Origin: Corynebacterium gerontici
GTDB lineage: Bacteria; Actinomycetota; Actinomycetes; Mycobacteriales; Mycobacteriaceae
DNA length: 64,000 nucleotides
Assembly: GCF_003813985.1 (NCBI RefSeq)
Contig: NZ_CP033897.1
Span: 1,922,001 to 1,986,000, forward strand
Reading direction: 5' to 3'
The position numbers and the translations under genes were made by a program. This document shows positions 52,612 through 60,000 of this stretch, piece after piece. The notes beneath the pieces are model-generated. The model ran no database searches and was not told the origin of the DNA. It saw nothing but the letters and a program-made list of their open reading frames with translations. The first letter of the stretch is position 1. Each line of letters opens with the position of its first letter.

Positions 52612-53382
52612 ATGATTGAATCGCTGCTCGACTCAAAAGCACGCGAAATTTCCGCAGTAATCGACGCAGAATTTCCCGGCCGCTTCATCATCGACGATGA
52701 AGAAAATATTGCCCAGGCTATTGCCCATGGTGTCACCATCCATGAGGTAGTGAGCATCGGCGAACGAACTCCCGCTGATGTGCTTGCTCAGGCTCTCCGC
52801 GAACATCACATCGAAGTGGTGGGAATGGCCGTACATGTGGCAAAGAGGTTGTTTGGCCATGATAAGCGCCCGCGATTGTTTGCCGTCGCCGAGACTCCCC
52901 AATCGCACGATCTTGATTCGGCACTCTCTCCAGAAGGTGACATCGTGGTGCTCGACGGTGTCCGCTTGCCCGGTAACATTGGTGCGATCGTCCGCACCGC
53001 CGCGGGTTTGGGTGCCGCTGCCGTGGTGTTGGTGGATTCAGGTTTGGAAGACGCATTGGATCGCCGCCTAGTTCGAGCGAGTCGAGGTTTAGTGTTTGCC
53101 ATTCCCGTCATTATTGCTTCACGCGAGGACGTCCTCGCCGCACTCCAGGAGCATGACATCCCGTTGGCAAGCCTGGCGGCTGACGCTCCACAGAAGCTCT
53201 CAACCATCGCCGACGTTGAAGGCCGGATCGCCTTGGTGATGGGCAGCGAGAAACATGGCGTGTCCACGCAGTTGCATGAACACGCCAAGTATCGTTTCTC
53301 AATTCCTATGCGCGAGGGCGTGGAAAGCCTGAACGTCTCGGTAGCTACCGGCATCGCCCTTTTCACGCACGCCCAGCGTTAA
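52612..53382 (+). CDS. SPOUT rRNA 2'-O-methyltransferase, thiostrepton-resistance (TsnR/Tsr) type
   Basis: The 256-residue protein has all three SPOUT trefoil motifs: LPGNIGAIVRTAAGLGAAAVVLVDSG near 120, LVMGSEKHGVS near 210, and SIPMREGVESLNVSVATGIAL near 227. The DRRLVRASRGLVFAIPVI stretch and overall layout follow the Streptomyces thiostrepton-resistance enzyme, which methylates the ribose of 23S A1067 in the EF-G binding site, closer than the general TrmH/RlmB group. By inference it could give thiopeptide resistance or be a housekeeping methylase. I chose the ATG at 52612. Its stop lies 3 bases from the stop of the converging exporter gene. Confidence 0.85.
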   Translation: MIESLLDSKAREISAVIDAEFPGRFIIDDEENIAQAIAHGVTIHEVVSIGERTPADVLAQALREHHIEVVGMAVHVAKRLFGHDKRPRLFAVAETPQSHDLDSALSPEGDIVVLDGVRLPGNIGAIVRTAAGLGAAAVVLVDSGLEDALDRRLVRASRGLVFAIPVIIASREDVLAALQEHDIPLASLAADAPQKLSTIADVEGRIALVMGSEKHGVSTQLHEHAKYRFSIPMREGVESLNVSVATGIALFTHAQR

Positions 53383-53385
53383 GTG

Positions 53386-54123
53386 CTAGCGCACATCGCG
53401 CTTGTTCGACCACACCGCCAGCAGCACCATGAGTACTAGCCAGGCACACAGGACAAGTGCGTTGAACCAATCTGGCTGGAATTGGTCCACGCCAAAGCCG
53501 CGTGGCGCACCATTGTCGTATCCAAGCTGCCCTGCCCTGAGGGTGGGGCTCATAAACAGCAGGTACTTCAGAGCGCTGACCTTGGTGCTGGCCAGTACCA
53601 ACAGGTTATCCAGTACAAGTGCTTGCGCCAGGGGAATGGCCATACCAGCAGCAGTGCTGCGGGTGAGCATGGCGAAGCCGATGCCCAGGTTGAGCAACAC
53701 CACGGACTTGAGAGCGGTAGCACCGAGGTCTTGGAAGTTTGTGAACTCTACGCTGAGGTTCGGCAGAATCGTTGCCAGTGCTGCTCCAAGCAGCACGGCG
53801 AGAATCAATCCGGCGAGTGCGAAAAAGTTTTGCCAGAAGACGCGCGCAAATATCCAAGATGAACGGCTCTTCTGGGTGAGCATCGCTTGAGCATTGAGTT
53901 TAAATTGCAGGTCACGTCCGATGCTGGCGCCAAAGTACGCCATGATAAATACGTAGAGCATTTCTGCCAGCAGCAGTCCCTCAAAATCCAAAGCCATCGG
54001 TTCCGTGACGGTGAAGGACAGCACTACAACGGGAATCTGCAGGATCAAGATGGCCACCACAAAGGTGATCCAAGTGGAGCGGAGCGTGAGCAGCTTGGTG
54101 AGTTCTGATTTCAGTGCATTCAT
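53386..54123 (-). CDS. ABC-2 type exporter permease
   Basis: The 245-residue protein has about six hydrophobic segments and the standard ABC-2 start LKSELTKLLTLRSTWITFVVAILILQIPVVVL. It has no nucleotide-binding domain and pairs with the ATPase gene 3 bases upstream. Such pairs export peptide antibiotics, lipids or lantibiotic-like compounds. It is the last gene of the two-component/exporter operon. Confidence 0.85.
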   Translation of the reverse strand: MNALKSELTKLLTLRSTWITFVVAILILQIPVVVLSFTVTEPMALDFEGLLLAEMLYVFIMAYFGASIGRDLQFKLNAQAMLTQKSRSSWIFARVFWQNFFALAGLILAVLLGAALATILPNLSVEFTNFQDLGATALKSVVLLNLGIGFAMLTRSTAAGMAIPLAQALVLDNLLVLASTKVSALKYLLFMSPTLRAGQLGYDNGAPRGFGVDQFQPDWFNALVLCAWLVLMVLLAVWSNKRDVR

Positions 54124-54126
54124 GGC

Positions 54127-55041
54127 TTATTTGCTCCTATATTCTTGATCGTCCATCGTTGCTTGCAGGAAGCGTTCTTCGAGTCCTGCGCTGCGAGCCT
54201 TGAGGCCTGTGAGCAACACCTTGTGCTCCAGCGCAAGGCGCGCGATCTGTTCACGGGCGGCTTGTTCTTCGCCCTCCACTGGAACGTGGAAACCGCGCTC
54301 GATGGGTGTTGGCTTGAAGCCGTGTTGTTTGAGCACATCTGCGAATTCGCTGTGCGGAGTTTCTATTTCAACCAGTCCCCCGCCGAGAAAATCGGCCATG
54401 TCATACTCGCCGATGAGTTTGCCGCGCCCGATAATCACCAGGCGGTCTGCCGTTTGCTGCATCTCTGCTAGCAGGTGGGAGGACACCAGCACCGACCGAC
54501 CTTCGGAAGCGAAGTAGCGGATGGTTTGACGCATCCAGCTCACGCCTTCGGGGTCAAGGCCGTTCACGGGCTCGTCGAAAAGCAAATGTTGAGGATCACC
54601 GAGCAGCGCGCTGGCAACCCCCAACCGCTGTCGCATGCCCAGCGAAAAGCCGCCGACTTTGGCCTTCGCTTTAGAACTTAGGCCTACAAGGTCCAGGCAC
54701 TCATCCACGCGCGTATCGCTGATCCCTGCACCGCGGGCGAGCATGCGCAGATGGTTGCGGGCGCTGCGCTTCGGGTCTACCCAGGAGGCATCGAGAAGCG
54801 CGCCGACGAGCTGAGCCTTCTGCTTACTGTCCTGCACCGCGCCTTGGAACTGCCCGTGTGTGACAATCGCCTTTCCGCTCGTTGGGGTGTCGAGACCCAG
54901 CATGCAGCGCATCGTGGTGGATTTGCCTGATCCGTTGGGGCCGAGAAAGCCCGTGACTTTGCCATCGGGCACCCCAAAGCTGAGGTTTTCAACGGCCAGG
55001 TTGCTGCCGTAACGCTTGGTTAATCCTTGAACTGTGAACAT
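54127..55041 (-). CDS. ABC exporter ATPase (BcrA/DrrA-like)
   Basis: The 304-residue protein has Walker A GPNGSGKST near 39, signature FSLGMRQRLG, Walker B LLFDEPVNGLDPEG and switch-region SSHLLAEMQQTADRLVIIG, followed by a C-terminal extension typical of drug exporter ATPases. FSLGMRQR is the signature form of the BcrA group (bacitracin and lantibiotic efflux). I chose the ATG at 55041, the conserved start MFTVQGLTKRYG. It follows the response regulator gene by 69 bases and contains a repeat copy at 54573. Confidence 0.88.
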   Translation of the reverse strand: MFTVQGLTKRYGSNLAVENLSFGVPDGKVTGFLGPNGSGKSTTMRCMLGLDTPTSGKAIVTHGQFQGAVQDSKQKAQLVGALLDASWVDPKRSARNHLRMLARGAGISDTRVDECLDLVGLSSKAKAKVGGFSLGMRQRLGVASALLGDPQHLLFDEPVNGLDPEGVSWMRQTIRYFASEGRSVLVSSHLLAEMQQTADRLVIIGRGKLIGEYDMADFLGGGLVEIETPHSEFADVLKQHGFKPTPIERGFHVPVEGEEQAAREQIARLALEHKVLLTGLKARSAGLEERFLQATMDDQEYRSK

Positions 55042-55110
55042 ACTGCCCAGTGTGCCAAGCACGGTGTATTAGTACATCGGACCACAGGCTGATGTTTTGG
55101 TTCTCATGCC

Positions 55111-55800
55111 TCAGGATGATTCAGCAAGCAGTTCTGCTTGGGTCACGAGGCCATGCCGAAAAGCAAAGAGGACAGCCTGCACTCGATCCCGGGACGCCGT
55201 TTTGGCCAGCACCTTACCCACGTGCGTTTTCACCGTCGGCATAGAGATGAACAGCACTTCGGCGATTTCCGTATTACTCAACCCCTTGGCCATCAGCACG
55301 AGGATTTCTTCCTCTCGTGGTGTGAGGGGATCGATGAGGTTGGTGGGTATTCGGTGACTTTCGCCAGCGGGCTCCACCAGACGCATGTGTTTGAGCAGGG
55401 TGGAGGTGGCCTTGGGGCTAATCACACTCTCCCCTTCCGCGACGGTGCGCACGGCATCAATCAGTGCCTCTGGTTCGGTGTCTTTGAGCAGAAACCCGCT
55501 GGCCCCTTGTTCCAGCGCCCCAATCACGTAGTTATGGGAATCAAAGGTGGTCAGCGCAACAATTCTGGCAGGGTTTTCCCGCAGCGATTTCATTGCCTCG
55601 ATACCATTCATCACCGGCATCTGAATGTCCATCAGGATCACATCCACCGCTTTCGTCTGCGCTTTCTCCACGGCCTCCGCGCCGTCCGCAGCCTCCCACA
55701 ACACCTCGATATCAGGCTGTGACGCCAGTACCATGGCAAAACCTGCGCGAACGAGACGTTGGTCGTCGACAAGCCCAACGAGCACTACCCCATCAGCCAC
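55111..55800 (-). CDS. NarL/LuxR-family response regulator
   Basis: The roughly 229-residue regulator has a receiver domain (VLVGLVDDQRLVRAGFAMVL, phosphorylated Asp in VDVILMDIQMPVMNG near 57, Lys in FLLKDTEPE) and a LuxR helix-turn-helix (LTPREEEILVLMAKGLSNTEIAEVLFISMPTVKTHVGKVLAK). The start is uncertain: GTG at 55800 overlaps the kinase end by 16 bases, and a GTG at 55785 is also possible. It probably activates the adjacent exporter genes. Confidence 0.88.
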   Translation of the reverse strand: MADGVVLVGLVDDQRLVRAGFAMVLASQPDIEVLWEAADGAEAVEKAQTKAVDVILMDIQMPVMNGIEAMKSLRENPARIVALTTFDSHNYVIGALEQGASGFLLKDTEPEALIDAVRTVAEGESVISPKATSTLLKHMRLVEPAGESHRIPTNLIDPLTPREEEILVLMAKGLSNTEIAEVLFISMPTVKTHVGKVLAKTASRDRVQAVLFAFRHGLVTQAELLAESS

Positions 55801-57005
55801 GCCTGCACCTTCCAACCTCCTGGATAGCTTTTCGACGCACCCCAGCGCGCATCTCCACCGTGGATCCTGGCACGTTCGCGAATACCAATCAATCCGCGCC
55901 CAAAATCATCGGGCAACCCGCCAAGCCCCTGGCCTGGCGCGTTGTCCATGGTCACCGTGATTCTATCCTCCCACTGAATGAGCAAGGTGGCCTCCACGGC
56001 ACCTGCATGCTTGATTGCGTTGGTCAGGCATTCCTGCACGATCCGGTAGAGCGTCAAAGATTTCGACTCACTGAGCTGCTGTGACGTTCCTTCCTGGTTA
56101 AAGCTAACGCGCAGCCCATTGCGCTCAGCCTCTTTGACCAGCGCGGCGATCTGCTCGCTGCCCGGCGCGATGTCATTCGATCGATCCTCCTCATGCAGAA
56201 TCGATAGCAGGGAACGCATCTCGGCCAATGCTTTCCGAGACTCCCGGGAAATGGTAGCGAGTACCTCTGTAGCCTTCTCGGGGTGCTGGGCTGCGGCGAA
56301 ACGCCCACCATCAGCCTGGGCGATCACCGCCGTGAGTGAATGCGCCACGATATCGTGCATTTCCCTGGCGATTCTGCCCCGTTCCGTCAAAGCCGCGAGC
56401 TCTGCGCGTGCCCGCAAATCCTCTAGGCGTTGAGTTCGTCTGCGGGAAGCGTTGCCGAGGAGCCAGAAAAAACCAATGGATACCGAAGTAAACGCGCCCA
56501 TCGCACCCAAGGTACTGAACGTCTCAGCCGGAGCGTCCTTCCAATAATCAATGAGGCCACTGTAGGCAGCAGTTGGGTGAAGCAAGATGAGGAACTGCCC
56601 CAGCAGGCTCGCCCCAATGATTCCAGCAAGCACCGCTGCTCGTCGGTGTTCCAACCGCGCGGCCAGGACCCATGTCTGCCAACACACGACCCCATAGGCC
56701 AGCCCCAAATACTGGATCGAACCACTAAAGGTGAATATCGAGAGACCCAGCGCCACAAGAAAGGTCGCGGCCAAATGGCGATGCTGAAGCCAGACGCCAA
56801 CGAGCATGGCGGCGATGCCGCAGATTGCAACGATCTGATGCCAAAGGGGTTGCCCCGGTTGCCGCGAAGACGTCACAGCGAGCAAAGTACTCAAGGCGAT
56901 CACAAACAGGATCAACAGCCGCCACACGCTGCGGCTTCGAAGCGCGGGCATATGGAGCGCTGTTCGATGCGCCGTGGTCTTGCTAGGTGTCTGTCGTGTA
57001 TCCAT
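55785..57005 (-). CDS. DesK/NarX-type sensor histidine kinase
   Basis: The 406-residue kinase has four to five membrane segments in its first 190 residues, the HisKA_3 box ERGRIAREMHDIVAHSLTAVIAQADGG with the phospho-accepting histidine near 217, and an ATPase domain with LYRIVQECLTNAIKHAGA and GRGLIGIRERARIHGG. Short external loops suggest sensing within or at the membrane, as in LiaS-type envelope stress kinases. TAGTCT lies 10 bases before the ATG, so the leader is very short. A repeat copy lies in its last codons at 55827. Confidence 0.88.
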   Translation of the reverse strand: MDTRQTPSKTTAHRTALHMPALRSRSVWRLLILFVIALSTLLAVTSSRQPGQPLWHQIVAICGIAAMLVGVWLQHRHLAATFLVALGLSIFTFSGSIQYLGLAYGVVCWQTWVLAARLEHRRAAVLAGIIGASLLGQFLILLHPTAAYSGLIDYWKDAPAETFSTLGAMGAFTSVSIGFFWLLGNASRRRTQRLEDLRARAELAALTERGRIAREMHDIVAHSLTAVIAQADGGRFAAAQHPEKATEVLATISRESRKALAEMRSLLSILHEEDRSNDIAPGSEQIAALVKEAERNGLRVSFNQEGTSQQLSESKSLTLYRIVQECLTNAIKHAGAVEATLLIQWEDRITVTMDNAPGQGLGGLPDDFGRGLIGIRERARIHGGDARWGASKSYPGGWKVQAWLMG

Positions 57006-57022
57006 GTGTCACTAAAGACTAT

Positions 57023-57041
57023 GCCCGCCTCGTGGGCGGGC
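57023..57041 (-). terminator. Hairpin between the 57100 gene and the kinase gene
   Basis: GCCCGCC and GGCGGGC form a 7-bp stem with a short loop; the minus strand then reads ATAGTCTTT. It may attenuate readthrough into the kinase gene. Confidence 0.6.
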
Positions 57042-57099
57042 ACATGCTACTGGGGTATGAAAAACATGGGAGTTGAGTGTGGTCCCTGGCCGTTGGGCG

Positions 57100-57732
57100 T
57101 TAAGCGGCAGTCCAGTGGTCCAAATCCAGCTCGTACGCGATTGCTCCCGCCCCGTCATACACGGTCACATGAGAGCCATCAATTTCAATGCTGTTGGGAT
57201 TGGCATCGATGGAATAGTCGGCATAACCATTGCGCACGGTTCTTCCTGAAAGATCGAGGCTCTTGCCATTCACCCACGCGTGGTAATCGCGGCCTGTGTT
57301 GCCGCGGCACACGGAAATGTAATCAACGCCGTTGGTGCCAGCGTATTCGGGCGCAGCACAGGACGTCTGCGAATTCATCAGTCCTGCCCAGTTATTGGAG
57401 TTGGATCGCTGCGGCACGGTCTGACGGACCGTGGTGCGATCTGTCACAGTCACGGGCGGCTCAACCGTTTCTGTCACCGTCACTGGGGGCTGCTCTTTCA
57501 CCGTCACCGTCTGCTGCTCGGGTGCAGCGCTGCTCGCCACAGGTGCAGCAGCGTTGTCGTTTTTTGCACCAAGCACGAAGTAAGCGATCATAACCAGCAA
57601 TGCCAGTGCTAGCACCACAGCTGTGACGATCCACCAAGCCCTGCGGTTACTCTGCTGACCAGCGGTGGGTGGAGCCCATTGCTGCTGCGATTGGGGCTGT
57701 TGCGGTTGCTGCGATTGTCCCCACTGTTCCAT
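57100..57732 (-). CDS. Membrane-anchored extracellular protein, paralogue of the 51909 protein
   Basis: The 210-residue protein has a Gln/Pro-rich cytoplasmic N-terminus (about 1-28), one membrane helix (33-52), a Val/Thr-rich repeat stalk (VTVKEQPPVTVTETVEPPVTV) and an external domain with NWAGLMNSQTSCAAPEYAGTNGVDYISVCRGNTG near 112-145 that aligns with the 51909 protein. It starts with ATG after AGAGGAG. It shares the stalk type and possibly the operon of the next two genes. Function is unknown; its place beside a two-component system suggests a ligand-sensing or wall-associated accessory. Confidence 0.75.
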   Translation of the reverse strand: MEQWGQSQQPQQPQSQQQWAPPTAGQQSNRRAWWIVTAVVLALALLVMIAYFVLGAKNDNAAAPVASSAAPEQQTVTVKEQPPVTVTETVEPPVTVTDRTTVRQTVPQRSNSNNWAGLMNSQTSCAAPEYAGTNGVDYISVCRGNTGRDYHAWVNGKSLDLSGRTVRNGYADYSIDANPNSIEIDGSHVTVYDGAGAIAYELDLDHWTAA

Positions 57733-57750
57733 CTGCTTCTCCTCTACTGC

Positions 57751-58761
57751 CTACACTGCAGGAATGCTGCTAAAACCTTCAGGCGCGCCGCCGTTAGGCT
57801 TTTGCGGCACAGAAGTGGGCTCTGGTGTGGTTTGCTGTGGCTGTTCCGGCAGTTCCGGCGCCTGCTGTGATGAGCTCGTGGCGTGTTCTGAGGCTTTGGC
57901 GTCGCTGAGCAGTGGCAAGAATGGCTCGATTGCCGCGACGGCCTTATTCAACACCGTTTGTCCTGTTTCATAGGTGCCATCAGCCGGAATCACGGCAATC
58001 GCGATGCCCATGTTGCCCACAGATGGCAGGACACCAAATTGACGGACCAGATACGCGCCATTCGTGTCCGGCCCCCAACCCCCTTTGAAACGAGCACCGC
58101 GGAGCGTTCCAAGCCCATAGGCCTGGCCCTCCACCACGTTGCCCATCTGCTCGAGTACCGGCTCGGCGCCGGGAAGAGCTGCTAATTGAGCACCAAAGGT
58201 GGCTTCCTGCCCAGTTGACCATTCAGTTTGGCCGTAGGGACTGAATTGCGGCCGGAACTTGGTGGCAGGAACGTCGGCAGGTGTGCCAGCCTCTGCGAGC
58301 ACAGCTTCCACCGCTTTCGCCGCGGCTTCTCCCCCGCCGAGGGATTCCCAAAGCTGTTCTGCGGCACTGTTGTCGGATTGCGTGATCGCCTGTGCCATCA
58401 CCGCTTGCAGCGAGGAGTCTTGGCGCAACGCAGCGATCGAGAGCGGCACCTTGATCGTCGACCATGCCGGTTGGGTTGGGGCAAGCGAACCAGCGAACTT
58501 CGGTTCAGTTTCAGCGCCGCTGGCTATGGCGAGGGAGATACGCGAGCCCGTCGCCTCCTCCACCTGTGCGATTGCCTCGCGGATTTCATTTGGCAGATCC
58601 GCAGAAACACCTTCGCTTGGAATGCTCGAACTGGTGACTGTGGATGTGACGGTGCTCGGATCGCTGCTTTGGGGCTCGGGAAGCACACACGAGGCCAAAG
58701 CGCTCAAGCTCAGCGCTGCGATGCCTAACCCACCCAGAATACGTTTAGGCGATGTAGACAT
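57751..58761 (-). CDS. Class A beta-lactamase-fold lipoprotein
   Basis: The 336-residue protein has a lipobox SALASC (lipidated near Cys24) and the serine beta-lactamase/penicillin-recognising motifs in order: S-x-x-K in WSTIKVPLSIA, SDN in QSDNSAAEQLW, and KGG in RFKGGWGPD. The usual omega-loop E-x-x-L-N is not obvious, so hydrolytic beta-lactamase activity is doubtful; it may be a peptidoglycan-related serine hydrolase. A Pro/Gln-rich tail of about 45 residues ends the chain. I chose the ATG at 58761, which overlaps the upstream gene by 17 bases. Confidence 0.78.
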   Translation of the reverse strand: MSTSPKRILGGLGIAALSLSALASCVLPEPQSSDPSTVTSTVTSSSIPSEGVSADLPNEIREAIAQVEEATGSRISLAIASGAETEPKFAGSLAPTQPAWSTIKVPLSIAALRQDSSLQAVMAQAITQSDNSAAEQLWESLGGGEAAAKAVEAVLAEAGTPADVPATKFRPQFSPYGQTEWSTGQEATFGAQLAALPGAEPVLEQMGNVVEGQAYGLGTLRGARFKGGWGPDTNGAYLVRQFGVLPSVGNMGIAIAVIPADGTYETGQTVLNKAVAAIEPFLPLLSDAKASEHATSSSQQAPELPEQPQQTTPEPTSVPQKPNGGAPEGFSSIPAV

Positions 58762-59500
58762 TCGCGTTATTTCCTCCGGTGCAGTGCACGTATTGTCCAT
58801 TATCCGAGCAGCTCATCTGATAGGTCTGGCCTGTCACCGGCGAATAGACATTCAACGTGGGGCTGGTATTGCCGTTGGTGCGGTATTGATCGCTAAAATC
58901 CTTGGCCACCGCCAATGCGAAAGAATCGGAGGTCGGCCCGGATTTCCACACATTGTCCAGGTTGCCCGATTGGCGCCCGGCCTTCGCGCCACTACTCACG
59001 GCAACGGCGTTGCTTGGCAGCATTGGCCTTGCCGGGCGTTGCTTGGTGGACTGCTTCGTTGACTGTTCCTTGTTTGACTCTTGCTCAGCACCATCGGGGC
59101 CCACGGTGGTCACGACGGTCACGGGATCCTGCTCTGCAGCCGTCGAGTCGGTGGCGTTTTGCGACCGCATATAGAGCACAACCCCGCCGGCGATGAGCGC
59201 CAGCACCAGCACGATGACGAGCGCGATCCAGGGCGCATTGCTTTTGCGTGGTTCCTGATACGCGGGCGCATATTGGGCAGGCGCTGCTTGAGTGGAGGCT
59301 GAGGCGTATTGGGCCTGGTTATTGGTGGGAAATTGCTGCTGCGGCATCTGCTGTTGAGATGACGCATTGGTGGGCTGTGAAGCGCTTGCCTCACCTTGGG
59401 GCGGGAACATGCTGGTTTCAGGCGTCTGCTGTTCACCCCAGCCGCCGGCAAAGTCCTGGTCGCGATACTCGGGCTTATCATTCCACTCGTTCTTGCTCAC
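58745..59500 (-). CDS. Membrane-anchored extracellular protein, unknown
   Basis: The protein is about 251 residues: a long Gln/Pro/Ala-rich cytoplasmic N-terminus (1-85), one membrane helix (APWIALVIVLVLALIAGGVVLYM), a stalk with Thr/Val/Gln-rich sequence and an external domain of about 80 residues with two cysteines (QMSCSDNGQYVHCTGG) near the end. I chose GTG 59500 because TAGAAT ends 7 bases before it, giving a leaderless transcript; an ATG at 59509 is the alternative. The small C-terminal domain could be a DUF-type Cys-Cys module like those fused to protein kinases in actinobacteria. It appears to be the first gene of the minus-strand unit running to 53386. Confidence 0.7.
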   Translation of the reverse strand: MSKNEWNDKPEYRDQDFAGGWGEQQTPETSMFPPQGEASASQPTNASSQQQMPQQQFPTNNQAQYASASTQAAPAQYAPAYQEPRKSNAPWIALVIVLVLALIAGGVVLYMRSQNATDSTAAEQDPVTVVTTVGPDGAEQESNKEQSTKQSTKQRPARPMLPSNAVAVSSGAKAGRQSGNLDNVWKSGPTSDSFALAVAKDFSDQYRTNGNTSPTLNVYSPVTGQTYQMSCSDNGQYVHCTGGNNANVYIA

Positions 59501-59507
59501 CCTGCAC

Positions 59508-59513
59508 ATTCTA
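59508..59513 (-). promoter_or_regulatory. -10 element for a leaderless transcript of the 58745 gene
   Basis: TAGAAT on the minus strand fits TANANT and stands 7 bases from the GTG at 59500. Confidence 0.5.
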
Positions 59514-59570
59514 TGCAATGGGGTCGGCCCGGGGGTGAGTTTTCATACGGGCTTGCGCTGCTTGTGACGG

Positions 59571-59576
59571 TAAAGT
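59571..59576 (+). promoter_or_regulatory. -10 element for a leaderless phnA-like transcript
   Basis: TAAAGT ends 7 bases before the ATG at 59584, and no Shine-Dalgarno sequence is present. Confidence 0.5.
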
Positions 59577-59583
59577 TCGCGAC

Positions 59584-59934
59584 ATGGACGAAGTAACCCT
59601 ACCCCCGTGCCCAGAATGCGCCAGCGAATTCACTTACGAGATGCCACCGCTTCTGGTCTGCCCCGAGTGCGCGCACGAGTGGCAACCGCAGGACGAAGCC
59701 GCCGAGGAACGCATCGTGATCAAGGATTCCGTCGGCAATGAGCTTTTCGACGGCGACTCGGTCACCGTGGTCAAAACGCTCAAGGTCAAAGGCTCCTCCC
59801 AGCCCATCAAAACCGGTACCAAGGTTCGTAATATCCGCCTTCTGCCAGAGGCCACCGATGGCCACGATATTGATTGCAAGATCGACGGCTTCGGCGCAAT
59901 GAAGCTGAAGTCTTCTGTCGTGCGTAAGGTTTAA
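59584..59934 (+). CDS. YjdM/PhnA-family zinc-ribbon protein
   Basis: The 116-residue protein has an N-terminal zinc ribbon with two CPEC-type knuckles (PPCPECASEFTYE, LVCPECAHEW) and the YjdM/PhnA C-terminal domain (VIKDSVGNELFDGDSVTVVKTLKVKG, KTGTKVRNIRLL, DIDCKIDGFGAMKLKSSVVRK). Despite the old name it is not a phosphonate-cleaving enzyme in most bacteria and its role is unknown. It stands alone between rpoC and the secreted-protein operon. A repeat copy lies at 59742 (ELFDGD). Confidence 0.93.
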   Translation: MDEVTLPPCPECASEFTYEMPPLLVCPECAHEWQPQDEAAEERIVIKDSVGNELFDGDSVTVVKTLKVKGSSQPIKTGTKVRNIRLLPEATDGHDIDCKIDGFGAMKLKSSVVRKV

Positions 59935-59943
59935 TGCGAAAGA

Positions 59944-59983
59944 AAAGCTCCCGGCGTTCCAAAAGGAACGAGCCGGGAGCTTT
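59944..59983. terminator. Bidirectional terminator between the phnA-like gene and rpoC
   Basis: AAAGCTCCCGGC pairs with GCCGGGAGCTTT, with an inner GTTCC-GGAAC extension around AAAA. It sits between converging stop codons. Confidence 0.9.
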
Positions 59984-60000
59984 GTGCTTTTGCCTAGGGC

